Part shown: positions 1 to 7,364 of the stretch, in pieces | Numbering within the stretch: the stretch's first letter is position 1 | Layout: the number at the start of each line of letters is the position of its first letter | NCBI RefSeq assembly: GCF_020886775.1 | Contig: NZ_AP024525.1 | Location: 3,596,001 to 3,660,000, forward strand | From: Sinomonas cyclohexanicum | GTDB lineage: Bacteria; Actinomycetota; Actinomycetes; Actinomycetales; Micrococcaceae | Length of the DNA stretch: 64,000 bases | Reading direction: 5' to 3' | The notes under the pieces: model-generated | The model's database searches: none | The model's input: the letters and a program-made list of their open reading frames with translations, nothing else | What the model was told of the DNA's origin: nothing | Made by a program: the position numbers and the translations under genes

Positions 1-2
1 AG

Positions 3-692
3 GCGTGGGAGCGGGCCATCGTCACGGCCCTGGACGAGTACCAGCGGGCGGTGGGGCCGCTCACCGAAGTGGTCGTGAAGCTCGTGGCGACGCGCGGCGT
101 CGAGGGTGCGCACGAGGCGACGTGCTGGGTCGCCGCCTCCGCCCCCGCTCCGGCGGCGAAGCGCCAGCGCGAGGAGGGCATCGACGTCCTGCTCCTGGAC
201 CGCGGCTACGACTCCGACCTCGGCGAACGCGCTCCGTGGCTCCTCCTCGGTGCCAAGACGCTCTCCTACGCGGTGAACATGGCCGCGCTGCGGTACGCGC
301 ACTCCCATGGCGCCGACGACGTCATCTTCACCTCCTCGGACGGCCAGGTCCTCGAGGGGCCCACCTCGACCGTGCTGCTCGCCCACGCCGAGACGGACGA
401 CGCCGGCCGGGTCACCGCCCGCAGGCTCGTCACCCCGCGCCTGGATTCCGGCATCCTCCCGGGCACGTCCCAGGGGGCCCTATTCGCCGCGGCCAAGGAG
501 GCCGGTTGGGAGCTCGGGTACGGGCCGCTCGTCCCGGACGACCTGTTCGACGCCGACGCCGTGTGGCTCATCTCCTCGGTGCGCCTCCTGACCCCCGTGA
601 ACCATCTGGACGGCAAGCCGATCGGGGCCGACCCGGTTCTGGCGAAGGCCCTCACGGACGAGCTCGCGGCCCTGTTCGACAAGATCCACTGA
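3..692 (+). CDS. Class IV aminotransferase / aminodeoxychorismate lyase-like (5' truncated)
   Basis: The window opens inside this gene; 229 codons plus a stop remain and the true start lies upstream. The fragment has the fold-type IV PLP enzyme pattern: a lysine in LGAKTLSYAVNM (codon at 255-257) that should hold PLP, then DDVIFTSSDGQVLEGPTSTV and GILPGTSQGALF, which in this family bind the cofactor phosphate and substrate. Family members are branched-chain aminotransferases, D-amino-acid aminotransferases and 4-amino-4-deoxychorismate lyase (PabC); the short spacing and the EGPTST motif favour a PabC-like lyase, but the fragment cannot separate these. It ends about 150 bp before mmsA and seems functionally unrelated to it. 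Confidence 0.8.
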   Translation, partial: AWERAIVTALDEYQRAVGPLTEVVVKLVATRGVEGAHEATCWVAASAPAPAAKRQREEGIDVLLLDRGYDSDLGERAPWLLLGAKTLSYAVNMAALRYAHSHGADDVIFTSSDGQVLEGPTSTVLLAHAETDDAGRVTARRLVTPRLDSGILPGTSQGALFAAAKEAGWELGYGPLVPDDLFDADAVWLISSVRLLTPVNHLDGKPIGADPVLAKALTDELAALFDKIH

Positions 693-701
693 CGTCGCGA
701 T

Positions 702-739
702 CGGGTCGGGTGCTCCGCTTGTCGCGCCCACACGACCCG
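702..739 (+). terminator. Candidate hairpin terminator
   Basis: CGGGTCGGGTG (702-712) pairs with CACACGACCCG (729-739) with one mismatch, just after the stop of the aminotransferase gene. No T tract follows. The right arm continues into CCCGACCTCGGCG (736-748), which recurs as the first half of the tandem repeat at 8996-9058. Confidence 0.4.
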
Positions 740-770
740 ACCTCGGCGGAAGCGGGCCACCTCTGGAATT

Positions 771-785
771 TAGTTGGAAGTCCGA
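771..785 (+). promoter_or_regulatory. Candidate operator upstream of mmsA
   Basis: TAGTTGGAAGTCCGA lies 58 bp before the mmsA start in a locally AT-rich stretch. It matches 12 of 15 positions of TAGTTGGACTTCCTA at 7309-7323, between the divergent acyl-CoA synthetase and acyl-CoA dehydrogenase genes. Both share TAGTTGGA-NN-TCC. A common regulator is inferred; the MarR protein at 4979-5482 is one candidate. Confidence 0.4.
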
Positions 786-842
786 GTATCTTCGATCTCA
801 GATGACTTGGATCACATCCGCCCCCAAGCGAAGGAGCTTGTC

Positions 843-2345
843 ATGGTCCGCGACCTCACGCACTACATCGGCGGCACGCGCGTCGACGGCACGTCCGGGC
901 GTTTCAGCGACGTCTACAACCCCTGCACGGGCGAGGTCCAGGCCCGCCTGCCTCTGGCCAGCAAGGAAGAGGTCGGTGAGGCGGTCGCCAGCGCCGAGAA
1001 GGGCCAGGCCGAGTGGGCAGCCATGAACCCGCAGCGCCGGGGCCGGATCCTGCTGAAGTTCGTGGACCTCGCCAACGAGCACATGGACGAGCTCGCCGAG
1101 CTGCTCTCCTCCGAGCACGGCAAGACGTTCGCGGACTCGAAGGGGGACGTGCAGCGCGGCCTCGAGGTCGTCGAATTCTCCGCCGGCGCGGCCCCGCACC
1201 TGCTCAAGGGCGAGTTCTCCGACAGTGTCGGGACGGGCGTTGACGTGCACTCGCTGCGCAAGCCCCTCGGCGTCGTCGCGGGCATCAGCCCGTTCAACTT
1301 CCCGGCCATGATCCCGCTCTGGCAGGCCGGCCCGGCCCTGGCCGCGGGCAACGCGTTCATCTGCAAGCCGTCCGAGCGGGACCCGTCGGTCCCCCTCCGC
1401 CTCGCTGAGCTCCTCACGGAGGCCGGCCTGCCGGACGGCGTATTCAACGTGGTGAACGGTGACAAGGAGGCCGTGGACGCGCTCATCGGGGACCCGCGCG
1501 TCAAGGCGATCGGGTTCGTCGGCAGCACCCCGATCGCCCAGTACATCTACGCGGAGGCCGCGGCGCACGGCAAGCGCGCCCAGTGCTTCGGCGGAGCGAA
1601 GAACCACATGGTCATCCTCCCCGATGCAGACCTGGACATGGCTGCGGACGCCCTCATCGGCGCGGGCTATGGCTCGGCCGGCGAGCGCTGCATGGCGATC
1701 TCGGTCGCCGTCCCGGTGGGCGAGGAGACCGCCAACGCGCTCGTCGGCAAGCTCCAGGAGCGCATCAAGGACCTGCGCGTGGGCGCGAGCATGGAGCCGG
1801 ACGTGGACTTCGGGCCGGTGGTCGCCCAATCGGCCAAGGACCGGATCGAGGGCTACATCGCCGCAGGCGTCGAGGCGGGCGCAGACTTGGTCGTGGACGG
1901 CCGCGGCCACACCGTCGAGGGCTACGAGGGCGGCTTCTGGGTCGGCCCCACGCTGTTCGACCGCGTCACGGAGGACATGTCGATCTACCGCGAAGAGATC
2001 TTCGGCCCGGTCCTGTCCGTGGTCCGCGCCGCGGACTACGACGAGGCCCTCCGCCTGTGCTCCGAGCACGAGTTCGGCAACGGCGTGGCGATCTTCACCC
2101 GCGACGGCGACGCCGCCCGCGACTTCGCGAGCCGCGTCGAGGTCGGCATGGTCGGAGTCAACGTGCCGATCCCCGTCCCGATCGCGTACTACACGTTCGG
2201 CGGCTGGAAGGCTTCCGGCTTCGGCGACCTCAACCAGCACGGCCCGGACGCCTTCCGCTTCTTCACGAAGACCAAGACCGTCACGTCCCGCTGGCCGTCC
2301 GGCGTCCGCCAGGGCGCGAGCTTCGTGATGCCGGCGGGCAGCTGA
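843..2345 (+). CDS. mmsA: Methylmalonate-semialdehyde dehydrogenase (CoA-acylating)
   Basis: A 500-residue aldehyde dehydrogenase. MmsA oxidises methylmalonate semialdehyde to propionyl-CoA (and malonate semialdehyde to acetyl-CoA) with NAD and CoA, in valine and inositol catabolism. Seen here: the NAD-fold stretch GISPFNFPAMIPLW, GFVGSTPIA, and the catalytic cysteine in GSAGERCMAIS (Cys283), whose GERCMA context is typical of MmsA rather than of other aldehyde dehydrogenases. ATG at 843 is chosen over an in-frame ATG at 774 because CGAAGGAG sits just before it and the family homology begins there (MVRDLTHYIGG). It is the first gene of a three-gene valine operon; the next gene starts immediately after its stop. 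Confidence 0.95.
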   Translation: MVRDLTHYIGGTRVDGTSGRFSDVYNPCTGEVQARLPLASKEEVGEAVASAEKGQAEWAAMNPQRRGRILLKFVDLANEHMDELAELLSSEHGKTFADSKGDVQRGLEVVEFSAGAAPHLLKGEFSDSVGTGVDVHSLRKPLGVVAGISPFNFPAMIPLWQAGPALAAGNAFICKPSERDPSVPLRLAELLTEAGLPDGVFNVVNGDKEAVDALIGDPRVKAIGFVGSTPIAQYIYAEAAAHGKRAQCFGGAKNHMVILPDADLDMAADALIGAGYGSAGERCMAISVAVPVGEETANALVGKLQERIKDLRVGASMEPDVDFGPVVAQSAKDRIEGYIAAGVEAGADLVVDGRGHTVEGYEGGFWVGPTLFDRVTEDMSIYREEIFGPVLSVVRAADYDEALRLCSEHEFGNGVAIFTRDGDAARDFASRVEVGMVGVNVPIPVPIAYYTFGGWKASGFGDLNQHGPDAFRFFTKTKTVTSRWPSGVRQGASFVMPAGS

Positions 2346-3440
2346 ATGGGGGCGGGGGAAACAGCTACGGCAGCTGAGCCGGAGGTCCTGTTCGAGCGGA
2401 AGGGGAGGCTCGGCGTCGTCGTGCTCAACCGGCCGCGCGCGGTGAACGCGCTCACCGAGGGGATGGCCGCGGCGATGCTCGCGCGGCTGACGGAGTGGGC
2501 GGAGGACGACGCCGTGCAGACGGTGCTCGTGCGCGGGGCCGGCGAGCGCGGGCTGTGCGCGGGCGGCGACATCGTGGCGATCTACCGCGACCTGCTCAAC
2601 GGCGGCGACGCGACCGCGCGCTTCTGGGCGACCGAGTACCGGCTCAACTCGCTCATCAGCCGGTACCCGAAGCCATACGTGGCGTTCATGGACGGGCTCG
2701 TGCTCGGTGGCGGCGTGGGCGTCTCGGCCCACGGCTCGCACCGGGTCGTCACGGAGCGGACTCGCACCGGCATGCCGGAGACCACGATCGGGTTCGTGCC
2801 CGACGTCGGCGGAACCCTCCTGCTCGCCTGCGCGCCCGGCGAGTCGGGCACGCACGCGGCGCTCACGGGAGCGCACCTCGACGGCGCGGACGCGCTGCAC
2901 CTGGGCCTCGCGGACTTCTTCGTGCCGAGCGATCGGCTCGACGAGCTCGCCGCGTCGCTGGAGACGGAGCGGGCGGACGCCGCCGTGGCGCGCCTCGCGT
3001 CCGAGCCTCCCCTCTCGGCGCTGGCCGAGCAGCGCGGCTGGATCGACGCCGCGTACTCCGCGGACGAGGCCGAGGAGATCGTGGCCCGGCTGCGAGCCTC
3101 GGACAACGCGACGGCCCGCGAGGCAGCCGACACGATCGCGTCGAAGTCCCCCACCTCGGTCAAGGTCACGCTCGAGGCGCTTCGCCGCGCCCGGGCGCGG
3201 GGACCCGTGCCGGCGGCGCTCGAGGAGGCCCTCGAGGAGGAGTACCGGATCGGGCTGCGGCTCCTGGCCGGGCATGACTTCCGCGAGGGCATCCGCGCCC
3301 AGGTCATCGACAAGGACCGCAGCCCCCGGTGGGAGCCCGCGACGCTCGAGGGAGTGCGCCGCGCCGACGTGGAGGCGTTCTTCGCGGCCTTGGGCGGGCG
3401 CGAGCTCGGCCTCGTCGCGTCGGTGGCAGCCGCGCCATGA
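2346..3440 (+). CDS. 3-hydroxyisobutyryl-CoA hydrolase-like (enoyl-CoA hydratase/isomerase fold)
   Basis: 364 residues, crotonase superfamily. The long form, with GERGLCAGGDIVAIYRDL (oxyanion-hole region) and GMPETTIGFVPDVGGT carrying the conserved glutamate, matches 3-hydroxyisobutyryl-CoA hydrolase, which releases 3-hydroxyisobutyrate from its CoA ester in valine breakdown; ordinary enoyl-CoA hydratases are about 260 residues. Its ATG directly abuts the mmsA stop (TGAATG), so it is probably translationally coupled. The position between mmsA and mmsB, which act after it in the same pathway, supports the call. Confidence 0.88.
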   Translation: MGAGETATAAEPEVLFERKGRLGVVVLNRPRAVNALTEGMAAAMLARLTEWAEDDAVQTVLVRGAGERGLCAGGDIVAIYRDLLNGGDATARFWATEYRLNSLISRYPKPYVAFMDGLVLGGGVGVSAHGSHRVVTERTRTGMPETTIGFVPDVGGTLLLACAPGESGTHAALTGAHLDGADALHLGLADFFVPSDRLDELAASLETERADAAVARLASEPPLSALAEQRGWIDAAYSADEAEEIVARLRASDNATAREAADTIASKSPTSVKVTLEALRRARARGPVPAALEEALEEEYRIGLRLLAGHDFREGIRAQVIDKDRSPRWEPATLEGVRRADVEAFFAALGGRELGLVASVAAAP

Positions 3441-3486
3441 CCGCACGCACTCGGACCGCATCAACCCGCAGCACGAAGGAGAAGCC

Positions 3487-4437
3487 ATGACCGACCAGTC
3501 GACGGCCCCCCAGCCGGGCGCCATCGCATTCCTCGGCCTCGGCCACATGGGCGGCCCGATGGCGGCCAACCTGATCAAGGCCGGGTACTCCGTCGTGGGG
3601 TACGACCCGATGCCCGCCGCCGTCGAGGCCGCGAAGGCCCACGGGGTCCCGATGGCCGGGTCCGCCGCGGAGGCCGTTGCCGGTGCCTCCGTGGTGCTGA
3701 CCATGCTCCAGAAGGGCCAGCAGGTCCTCGACGTGTACCGCGGAACCGACGGGCAGCCCGGGCTCCTCGCGGTGGCGGCTCCCGGCACGATGTTCCTGGA
3801 CTGCTCCACCATCAACGTCACGGAGGCGCAGGAGGCCGCCCAGGCCGCGATCGACGCCGGCCACCGCGCGGTGGACGCGCCGGTCTCCGGCGGTGTCGTC
3901 GGCGCGGAGGCCGGCACGCTCACGTTCATGGTGGGCGGGGCCGACGAGGACTTCGAGACCGTGCGCCCCCTCCTCGAGGCCATGGGCAAGCGTGTGGTGC
4001 ACTGCGGCGCGCACGGGCTCGGGCAGGCGGCGAAGGTCTGCAACAACATGATCCTGGGTGTGTCCATGATTGCCGTGAGCGAGGCTTTCGTGCTTGGCGA
4101 GAAGCTGGGCCTCACGCACGAGGCGCTGTTCGACGTCGCCGCGCACGCCTCCGGCCAGTGCTGGGCGCTCACCACCAACTGCCCCGTCCCCGGCCCGGTG
4201 CCCACGAGCCCCGCCAACCGCGACTACCAGCCCGGGTTCGCCGGCGCACTCATGGCCAAGGACCTGCGCCTGGCCGTGAACGCGCTCGAGCACGCCGGGG
4301 TCTCGGCCGAGATGGGCCAGCTGGCGTCCAGGATCTACGACGCGTTCGCCGCCGGCGACGGCGCGGGCAAGGACTTCTCGGGCATCATCAACACGATCCG
4401 CGACCAGTCCGAACCAGCCGCCCCGCCCTCCGTCTAG
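3487..4437 (+). CDS. mmsB: 3-hydroxyisobutyrate dehydrogenase
   Basis: 316 residues. MmsB oxidises 3-hydroxyisobutyrate to methylmalonate semialdehyde, the substrate of MmsA. The N-terminus has the NAD-binding GxGxxG variant FLGLGHMGGPMAANL, then DAPVSGGVVGAEAGTL (substrate loop) and the catalytic lysine in GQAAKVCNNMILG (Lys183), all typical of beta-hydroxyacid dehydrogenases. ATG at 3487 follows AAGGAG with good spacing; a longer in-frame ORF upstream is a shadow of the preceding gene. The last two sense codons and the stop lie inside the left arm of the inverted-repeat element described at 4430-4932. Confidence 0.95.
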   Translation: MTDQSTAPQPGAIAFLGLGHMGGPMAANLIKAGYSVVGYDPMPAAVEAAKAHGVPMAGSAAEAVAGASVVLTMLQKGQQVLDVYRGTDGQPGLLAVAAPGTMFLDCSTINVTEAQEAAQAAIDAGHRAVDAPVSGGVVGAEAGTLTFMVGGADEDFETVRPLLEAMGKRVVHCGAHGLGQAAKVCNNMILGVSMIAVSEAFVLGEKLGLTHEALFDVAAHASGQCWALTTNCPVPGPVPTSPANRDYQPGFAGALMAKDLRLAVNALEHAGVSAEMGQLASRIYDAFAAGDGAGKDFSGIINTIRDQSEPAAPPSV

Positions 4438-4493
4438 GGGTCACCTTCTGGGGGTCACCTCCTGGGAGTCACATTCTGGGGGCCACCTCCTGC

Positions 4494-4597
4494 GGGTCGC
4501 GTGGGCGAACTCCCCAACCTTCGATCGATGCCGCGCGCGACACGCCGGCAGAATCACCCGACACGCCGCGCATTGAAGCTTAAAGCTGGGCGCGAAG
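4494..4597 (+). repeat. Internal direct repeat, copy A
   Basis: About 104 bp that recurs as copy B at 4756-4859 with scattered substitutions. Shared landmarks are CTCCCCAACCTTCG, CCGCGCGCGACACGCCG and ATTGAAGCTTAAAGC. Both copies lie within the inverted-repeat element. Confidence 0.8.
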
Positions 4598-4665
4598 CCC
4601 GAAGGACCTGCCTCCCAGGAGGTGGCCGCAGAAGCTGGCGCGACCAGGGAACCTAGGCGCGGTCA

Positions 4666-4695
4666 CGCACGACGGCGACCACTCGCCGTCGTGCG
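4666..4695. repeat. Perfect hairpin of the CGCACGACGGCG family
   Basis: CGCACGACGGCGA (4666-4678) pairs perfectly with TCGCCGTCGTGCG (4683-4695) across a 4-base loop. The same arm sequence recurs in several other intergenic regions of the window (about 40254, 41462, 47030 and 55398). Confidence 0.75.
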
Positions 4696-4755
4696 CGACC
4701 TCCCCTGGCGCCCCGCGCCCCGTCTGAAAGTCAGCTTCTGGGGGTCACGTCCCGA

Positions 4756-4859
4756 AGGTCGCGCGTGGCGAGCTCCCCAACCTTCGGTCGATACCGCGCG
4801 CGACACGCCGACACAACCACCCGACACGCGGTCAATTGAAGCTTAAAGCCGGGCGCGAA
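4756..4859 (+). repeat. Internal direct repeat, copy B
   Basis: Second copy of the ~104-bp unit at 4494-4597. It is preceded by the internal copy of the TCAGCTTCTGGGGGTCAC motif and followed by the right inverted-repeat arm. Confidence 0.8.
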
Positions 4860-4978
4860 AGCACACCGACGAAAGGTGATCCCCGGAAGCTGACTTCTAG
4901 ATGGTGACCCCCAGAAGGTGACCCACAGACGGGGGCGTGGGCGTCGAGCCGCCTCCGTGCCGGGAAGTCCCCCCGCGT

Positions 4979-5482
4979 CTACGCGAAATCGCCCGCGTCG
5001 CGGCGGAATTCGCCGAGGATGCGGATCAGGTCCTCGACGTCGCTGCCCGTGAAGCCGGACCGCCCGAAAACCTCGGTGTTGAGGGCTGCCGTCGCCTTCT
5101 CGGCCAGCGCGCGCCCCTCGGCCGTGAGCTCGATGAGCGTGGTCCGTCCGTCCGTGGGGTGGCGCGTCCTGGTCACGAAGCCAGCGCCCTCGAGGCGGTC
5201 CACGGCGTTGGTCACGGACGTGGGGTGCACCTGGAGCAGGGCGCTTGCCTTGCTCATGGGCAGCGCCCCGGTCCGCGCGAAGCTCAGGAGCGCGAGCATC
5301 TCGTACCGGGCGAACGTGAGCCCGAGCGGCTTGAGCACGTCCTCGATGCGGGCGATCAGGATCTGCTGGGTCCGCATGATCGCGGTGATGGCGGCCATGG
5401 GCGCCGCGACGTCGCCCCACCCGTGCCGCTCCCAGTTGCGCTGGGCGTCGGCGATCGGGTCACGGGGAAGCGGGGCGCCCAT
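4979..5482 (-). CDS. MarR-family transcriptional regulator
   Basis: 167 residues with a winged helix: an N-terminal dimerisation helix, then LTFARYEMLALLSF, the recognition region ALLQVHPTSVTNAVDRLEGAGFVTR and the wing RHPTDGRTTLIELTAEG, which is the standard MarR signature. The start has a strong GGAGGA. It lies 32 bp downstream of the acyl-CoA synthetase on the same strand, so the two are probably co-transcribed and the regulator may control them; the ligand is unknown. Close relatives sit beside acyl-CoA synthetase and acyl-CoA dehydrogenase genes in other actinobacteria. Confidence 0.9.
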   Translation of the reverse strand: MGAPLPRDPIADAQRNWERHGWGDVAAPMAAITAIMRTQQILIARIEDVLKPLGLTFARYEMLALLSFARTGALPMSKASALLQVHPTSVTNAVDRLEGAGFVTRTRHPTDGRTTLIELTAEGRALAEKATAALNTEVFGRSGFTGSDVEDLIRILGEFRRDAGDFA

Positions 5483-5514
5483 GGTCCTCCTGTCGTGGTG
5501 TGGTGCGTGCGCGG

Positions 5515-7266
5515 CTAGTCCTTCAGGGACGGGAAGTCGGCCTCGGAGTACTCGATGCCGAACCCGCCCGCCGCCGGGACCTGACCCGCCGACGCCTCGG
5601 GGGCACCGTGCCGCGCCTCCTCACTGTGCCGCAGTTCGACCCGGCGGATCTTGCCCGAGATGGTCTTGGGCAGCTCGGCGAACTCGATGCGCCGGATCCG
5701 CTTGAACGGCGCCAGCTGCGCGCGGCAGAACCGCAGGATCTCCTCCGCGACGTCCGGCCCCGGCTCGTACCCGCCCGCGAGGACCACGAACGCCTTCGGC
5801 ACCGAGAGCTTCACCTCGTCCGGCGAGGGCACGACGGCGGCCTCCGCCACCGCGGGGTGCTCGATCAGCACGCTCTCGAGCTCGAACGGCGAGAGCCGGT
5901 AGTCCGAGGACTTGAACACGTCGTCGCCGCGGCCCACGTAGGTGATGACGCCGTCGGCGTCCCGCGTGGCCATGTCCCCGGTGTGGTAGTAGCCGTCGCG
6001 GAACGCGTCGGCCGTCTTCTCCGGGTCGCCGTGGTAGCCGATCATGAGCCCCACCGGGTGGGGGTCGAGGCGGAGGCACAGCTCGCCGTCGTCCGCCTCC
6101 TCGCCGGTGGCGGGGTCAAGGAGCACGACGTCGTAGCCCGGCAGCGGCTTTCCCATCGCGCCGACGGTGACGGGCTGGCCCGGGCAGTTGGCTATCTGGA
6201 CGGTGGTCTCGGTCTGCCCGAAGCCGTCGCGGATCGTGACTCCCCAGGCCTTCTCGACCTGGCCGATGACCTCGGCGTTGAGCGGCTCCCCGGCGGAGAC
6301 CACCTTGCGCGGCGGGGCCTTCAGGCGGGTCAAGTCGGACTGGATGAGCATGCGCCAGACGGTGGGCGGGGCGCAGAAGCTCGTCACGCCCTCGGCGTCC
6401 ATCTGGGCCATGAGGGCGGAGGCGTCGAACCGCTCGTAGTTGTAGATGAACACCGTGGCCTCGGCGATCCACGGCGTGAACACGTTGGACCACGCGTGCT
6501 TCGCCCAGCCGGGCGAGGCGACGTTGAGGTGGACGTCCCCGGGCTCGAGGCCGATCCAGTACATCGTCGAGAGGTGGCCCACGGGGTACGACGTGTGGGT
6601 GTGCTCCACGAGCTTGGCCCGGCTCGTGGTGCCGGAGGTGAAGTAGAGCAGGAGGGTCTCGTCGGCCCGGGTGGGGGCGCCGGGGACGAAGGCCGTGTCC
6701 GCGCTGGACGAGTCCGCATAGTCGAGGGCGTCCCGCTCGAGGCTCGCACCCGTCGTCGCGCCTCCGATGACGATGACGCGGTAGGCGCCGGGCACGTCGT
6801 CGAACTTGTGCGCATTCGCCTCGCCGACGGCCACCCACTGGGCGCCGCCCCGCTCCACCCGGTCCTCGAGGTCGCGGCGGCCCATGAGCGTGGTCGTGGG
6901 GATCATGACGATCCCGAGCTTGATCCCGGCGAGCATGAGCTCCCAGAGCTCGACTTGGTTGCCGAGCATGATGATCATGTGGTCCCCGCGCTTGACCCCC
7001 TGGGCGCGGAGCCAGTTCGCGACCTGCGCGGAGCGCGCCGAGAGCTCGGCGAACGAGCGGCGCGTCGAGCTGCCGTCCTGCTCGACGATGACGAGTGCAA
7101 GCTGGTTGCCGCGCGCCGGGTCGGCGGCGACGGCGTCGAACCAGTCGAGCGCGAAGTTGAACTCGGTGAAGCGGGGCCACTCGAACTCGGCGCGCGCCCG
7201 GTCGTAGTCCTCGCGGAGCTCGAGCAGCCTGTCCCGGGCAGCCCGGAAGTCCTCGGTGACAGTCAT
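5515..7266 (-). CDS. AMP-forming acyl-CoA synthetase (AMP-dependent synthetase/ligase)
   Basis: 583 residues, ANL superfamily; activates a carboxylate to acyl-AMP and then the CoA thioester. Motifs in order: LLLYFTSGTTSRAKLVEHTH (phosphate loop; unusual SRAK instead of GxPK), DGFGQTETT, YYHTGDMATRDADG, VGRGDDVFKSSDYRLSP (hinge) and PKTISGKIRRVELR with the C-terminal catalytic lysine. ATG at 7266 is preferred to one at 7299 because GAAAGG precedes it. It heads a two-gene operon with marR and is divergent from an acyl-CoA dehydrogenase, suggesting uptake and beta-oxidation-type breakdown of a short or branched acid. The exact substrate cannot be read from sequence. Confidence 0.9.
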   Translation of the reverse strand: MTVTEDFRAARDRLLELREDYDRARAEFEWPRFTEFNFALDWFDAVAADPARGNQLALVIVEQDGSSTRRSFAELSARSAQVANWLRAQGVKRGDHMIIMLGNQVELWELMLAGIKLGIVMIPTTTLMGRRDLEDRVERGGAQWVAVGEANAHKFDDVPGAYRVIVIGGATTGASLERDALDYADSSSADTAFVPGAPTRADETLLLYFTSGTTSRAKLVEHTHTSYPVGHLSTMYWIGLEPGDVHLNVASPGWAKHAWSNVFTPWIAEATVFIYNYERFDASALMAQMDAEGVTSFCAPPTVWRMLIQSDLTRLKAPPRKVVSAGEPLNAEVIGQVEKAWGVTIRDGFGQTETTVQIANCPGQPVTVGAMGKPLPGYDVVLLDPATGEEADDGELCLRLDPHPVGLMIGYHGDPEKTADAFRDGYYHTGDMATRDADGVITYVGRGDDVFKSSDYRLSPFELESVLIEHPAVAEAAVVPSPDEVKLSVPKAFVVLAGGYEPGPDVAEEILRFCRAQLAPFKRIRRIEFAELPKTISGKIRRVELRHSEEARHGAPEASAGQVPAAGGFGIEYSEADFPSLKD

Positions 7267-7308
7267 CGTCCGCCTTTCCGTCCTCGTGATCTGTGTCACG
7301 ATGAAATA

Positions 7309-7323
7309 TAGTTGGACTTCCTA
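7309..7323. promoter_or_regulatory. Candidate operator in the divergent acyl-CoA synthetase/dehydrogenase promoter
   Basis: TAGTTGGACTTCCTA, within an AT-rich patch (AAATATAG) between the divergent genes. It is similar to 771-785 upstream of mmsA. The short inverted GGA-NN-TCC core suits a dimeric regulator such as MarR or TetR. Confidence 0.45.
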
Positions 7324-7364
7324 GGGTTTGAACAGGGACTCCCCGAGAACTGCAGAGAGGCCAC

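Larger units (their letters stand above)
4430..4932. repeat. Non-coding element bounded by ~30-bp inverted repeats
   Basis: The left arm (4430-4459) and the reverse complement of the right arm (4903-4932) match at 28 of 30 bases; the inner 22 bases (4438-4459 versus 4903-4924) are a perfect inverted repeat. Next to the left arm is a degenerate 14-bp tandem array of GGTCACCTTCTGGG-type units (about 4438-4500), and another copy of the arm motif occurs internally at 4720-4748. No plausible gene lies inside: short open frames here encode only the repeats. No transposase is present, so a MITE-like or repeat-derived 3'-UTR structure is possible. It fills the space between mmsB and marR. Confidence 0.75.

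Noticed and set aside
798-4217. 1139-codon ORF on the minus strand
   Set aside because: Antisense shadow of mmsA-hydrolase-mmsB; composition is Arg/Ala/Gly/Pro/His-rich with no domain, as expected opposite high-GC3 genes.
4158-4846. Short plus-strand ORFs containing VTFWGSP-like repeats
   Set aside because: They translate the tandem and direct DNA repeats of the inverted-repeat element; no ribosome site and no independent coding signal.
4438-4924. CRISPR array
   Set aside because: Repeat units are contiguous 14-mers without spacers, and no cas gene is near.
5500-7311. 603-codon plus-strand ORF
   Set aside because: Antisense of the acyl-CoA synthetase, which has all ANL motifs.
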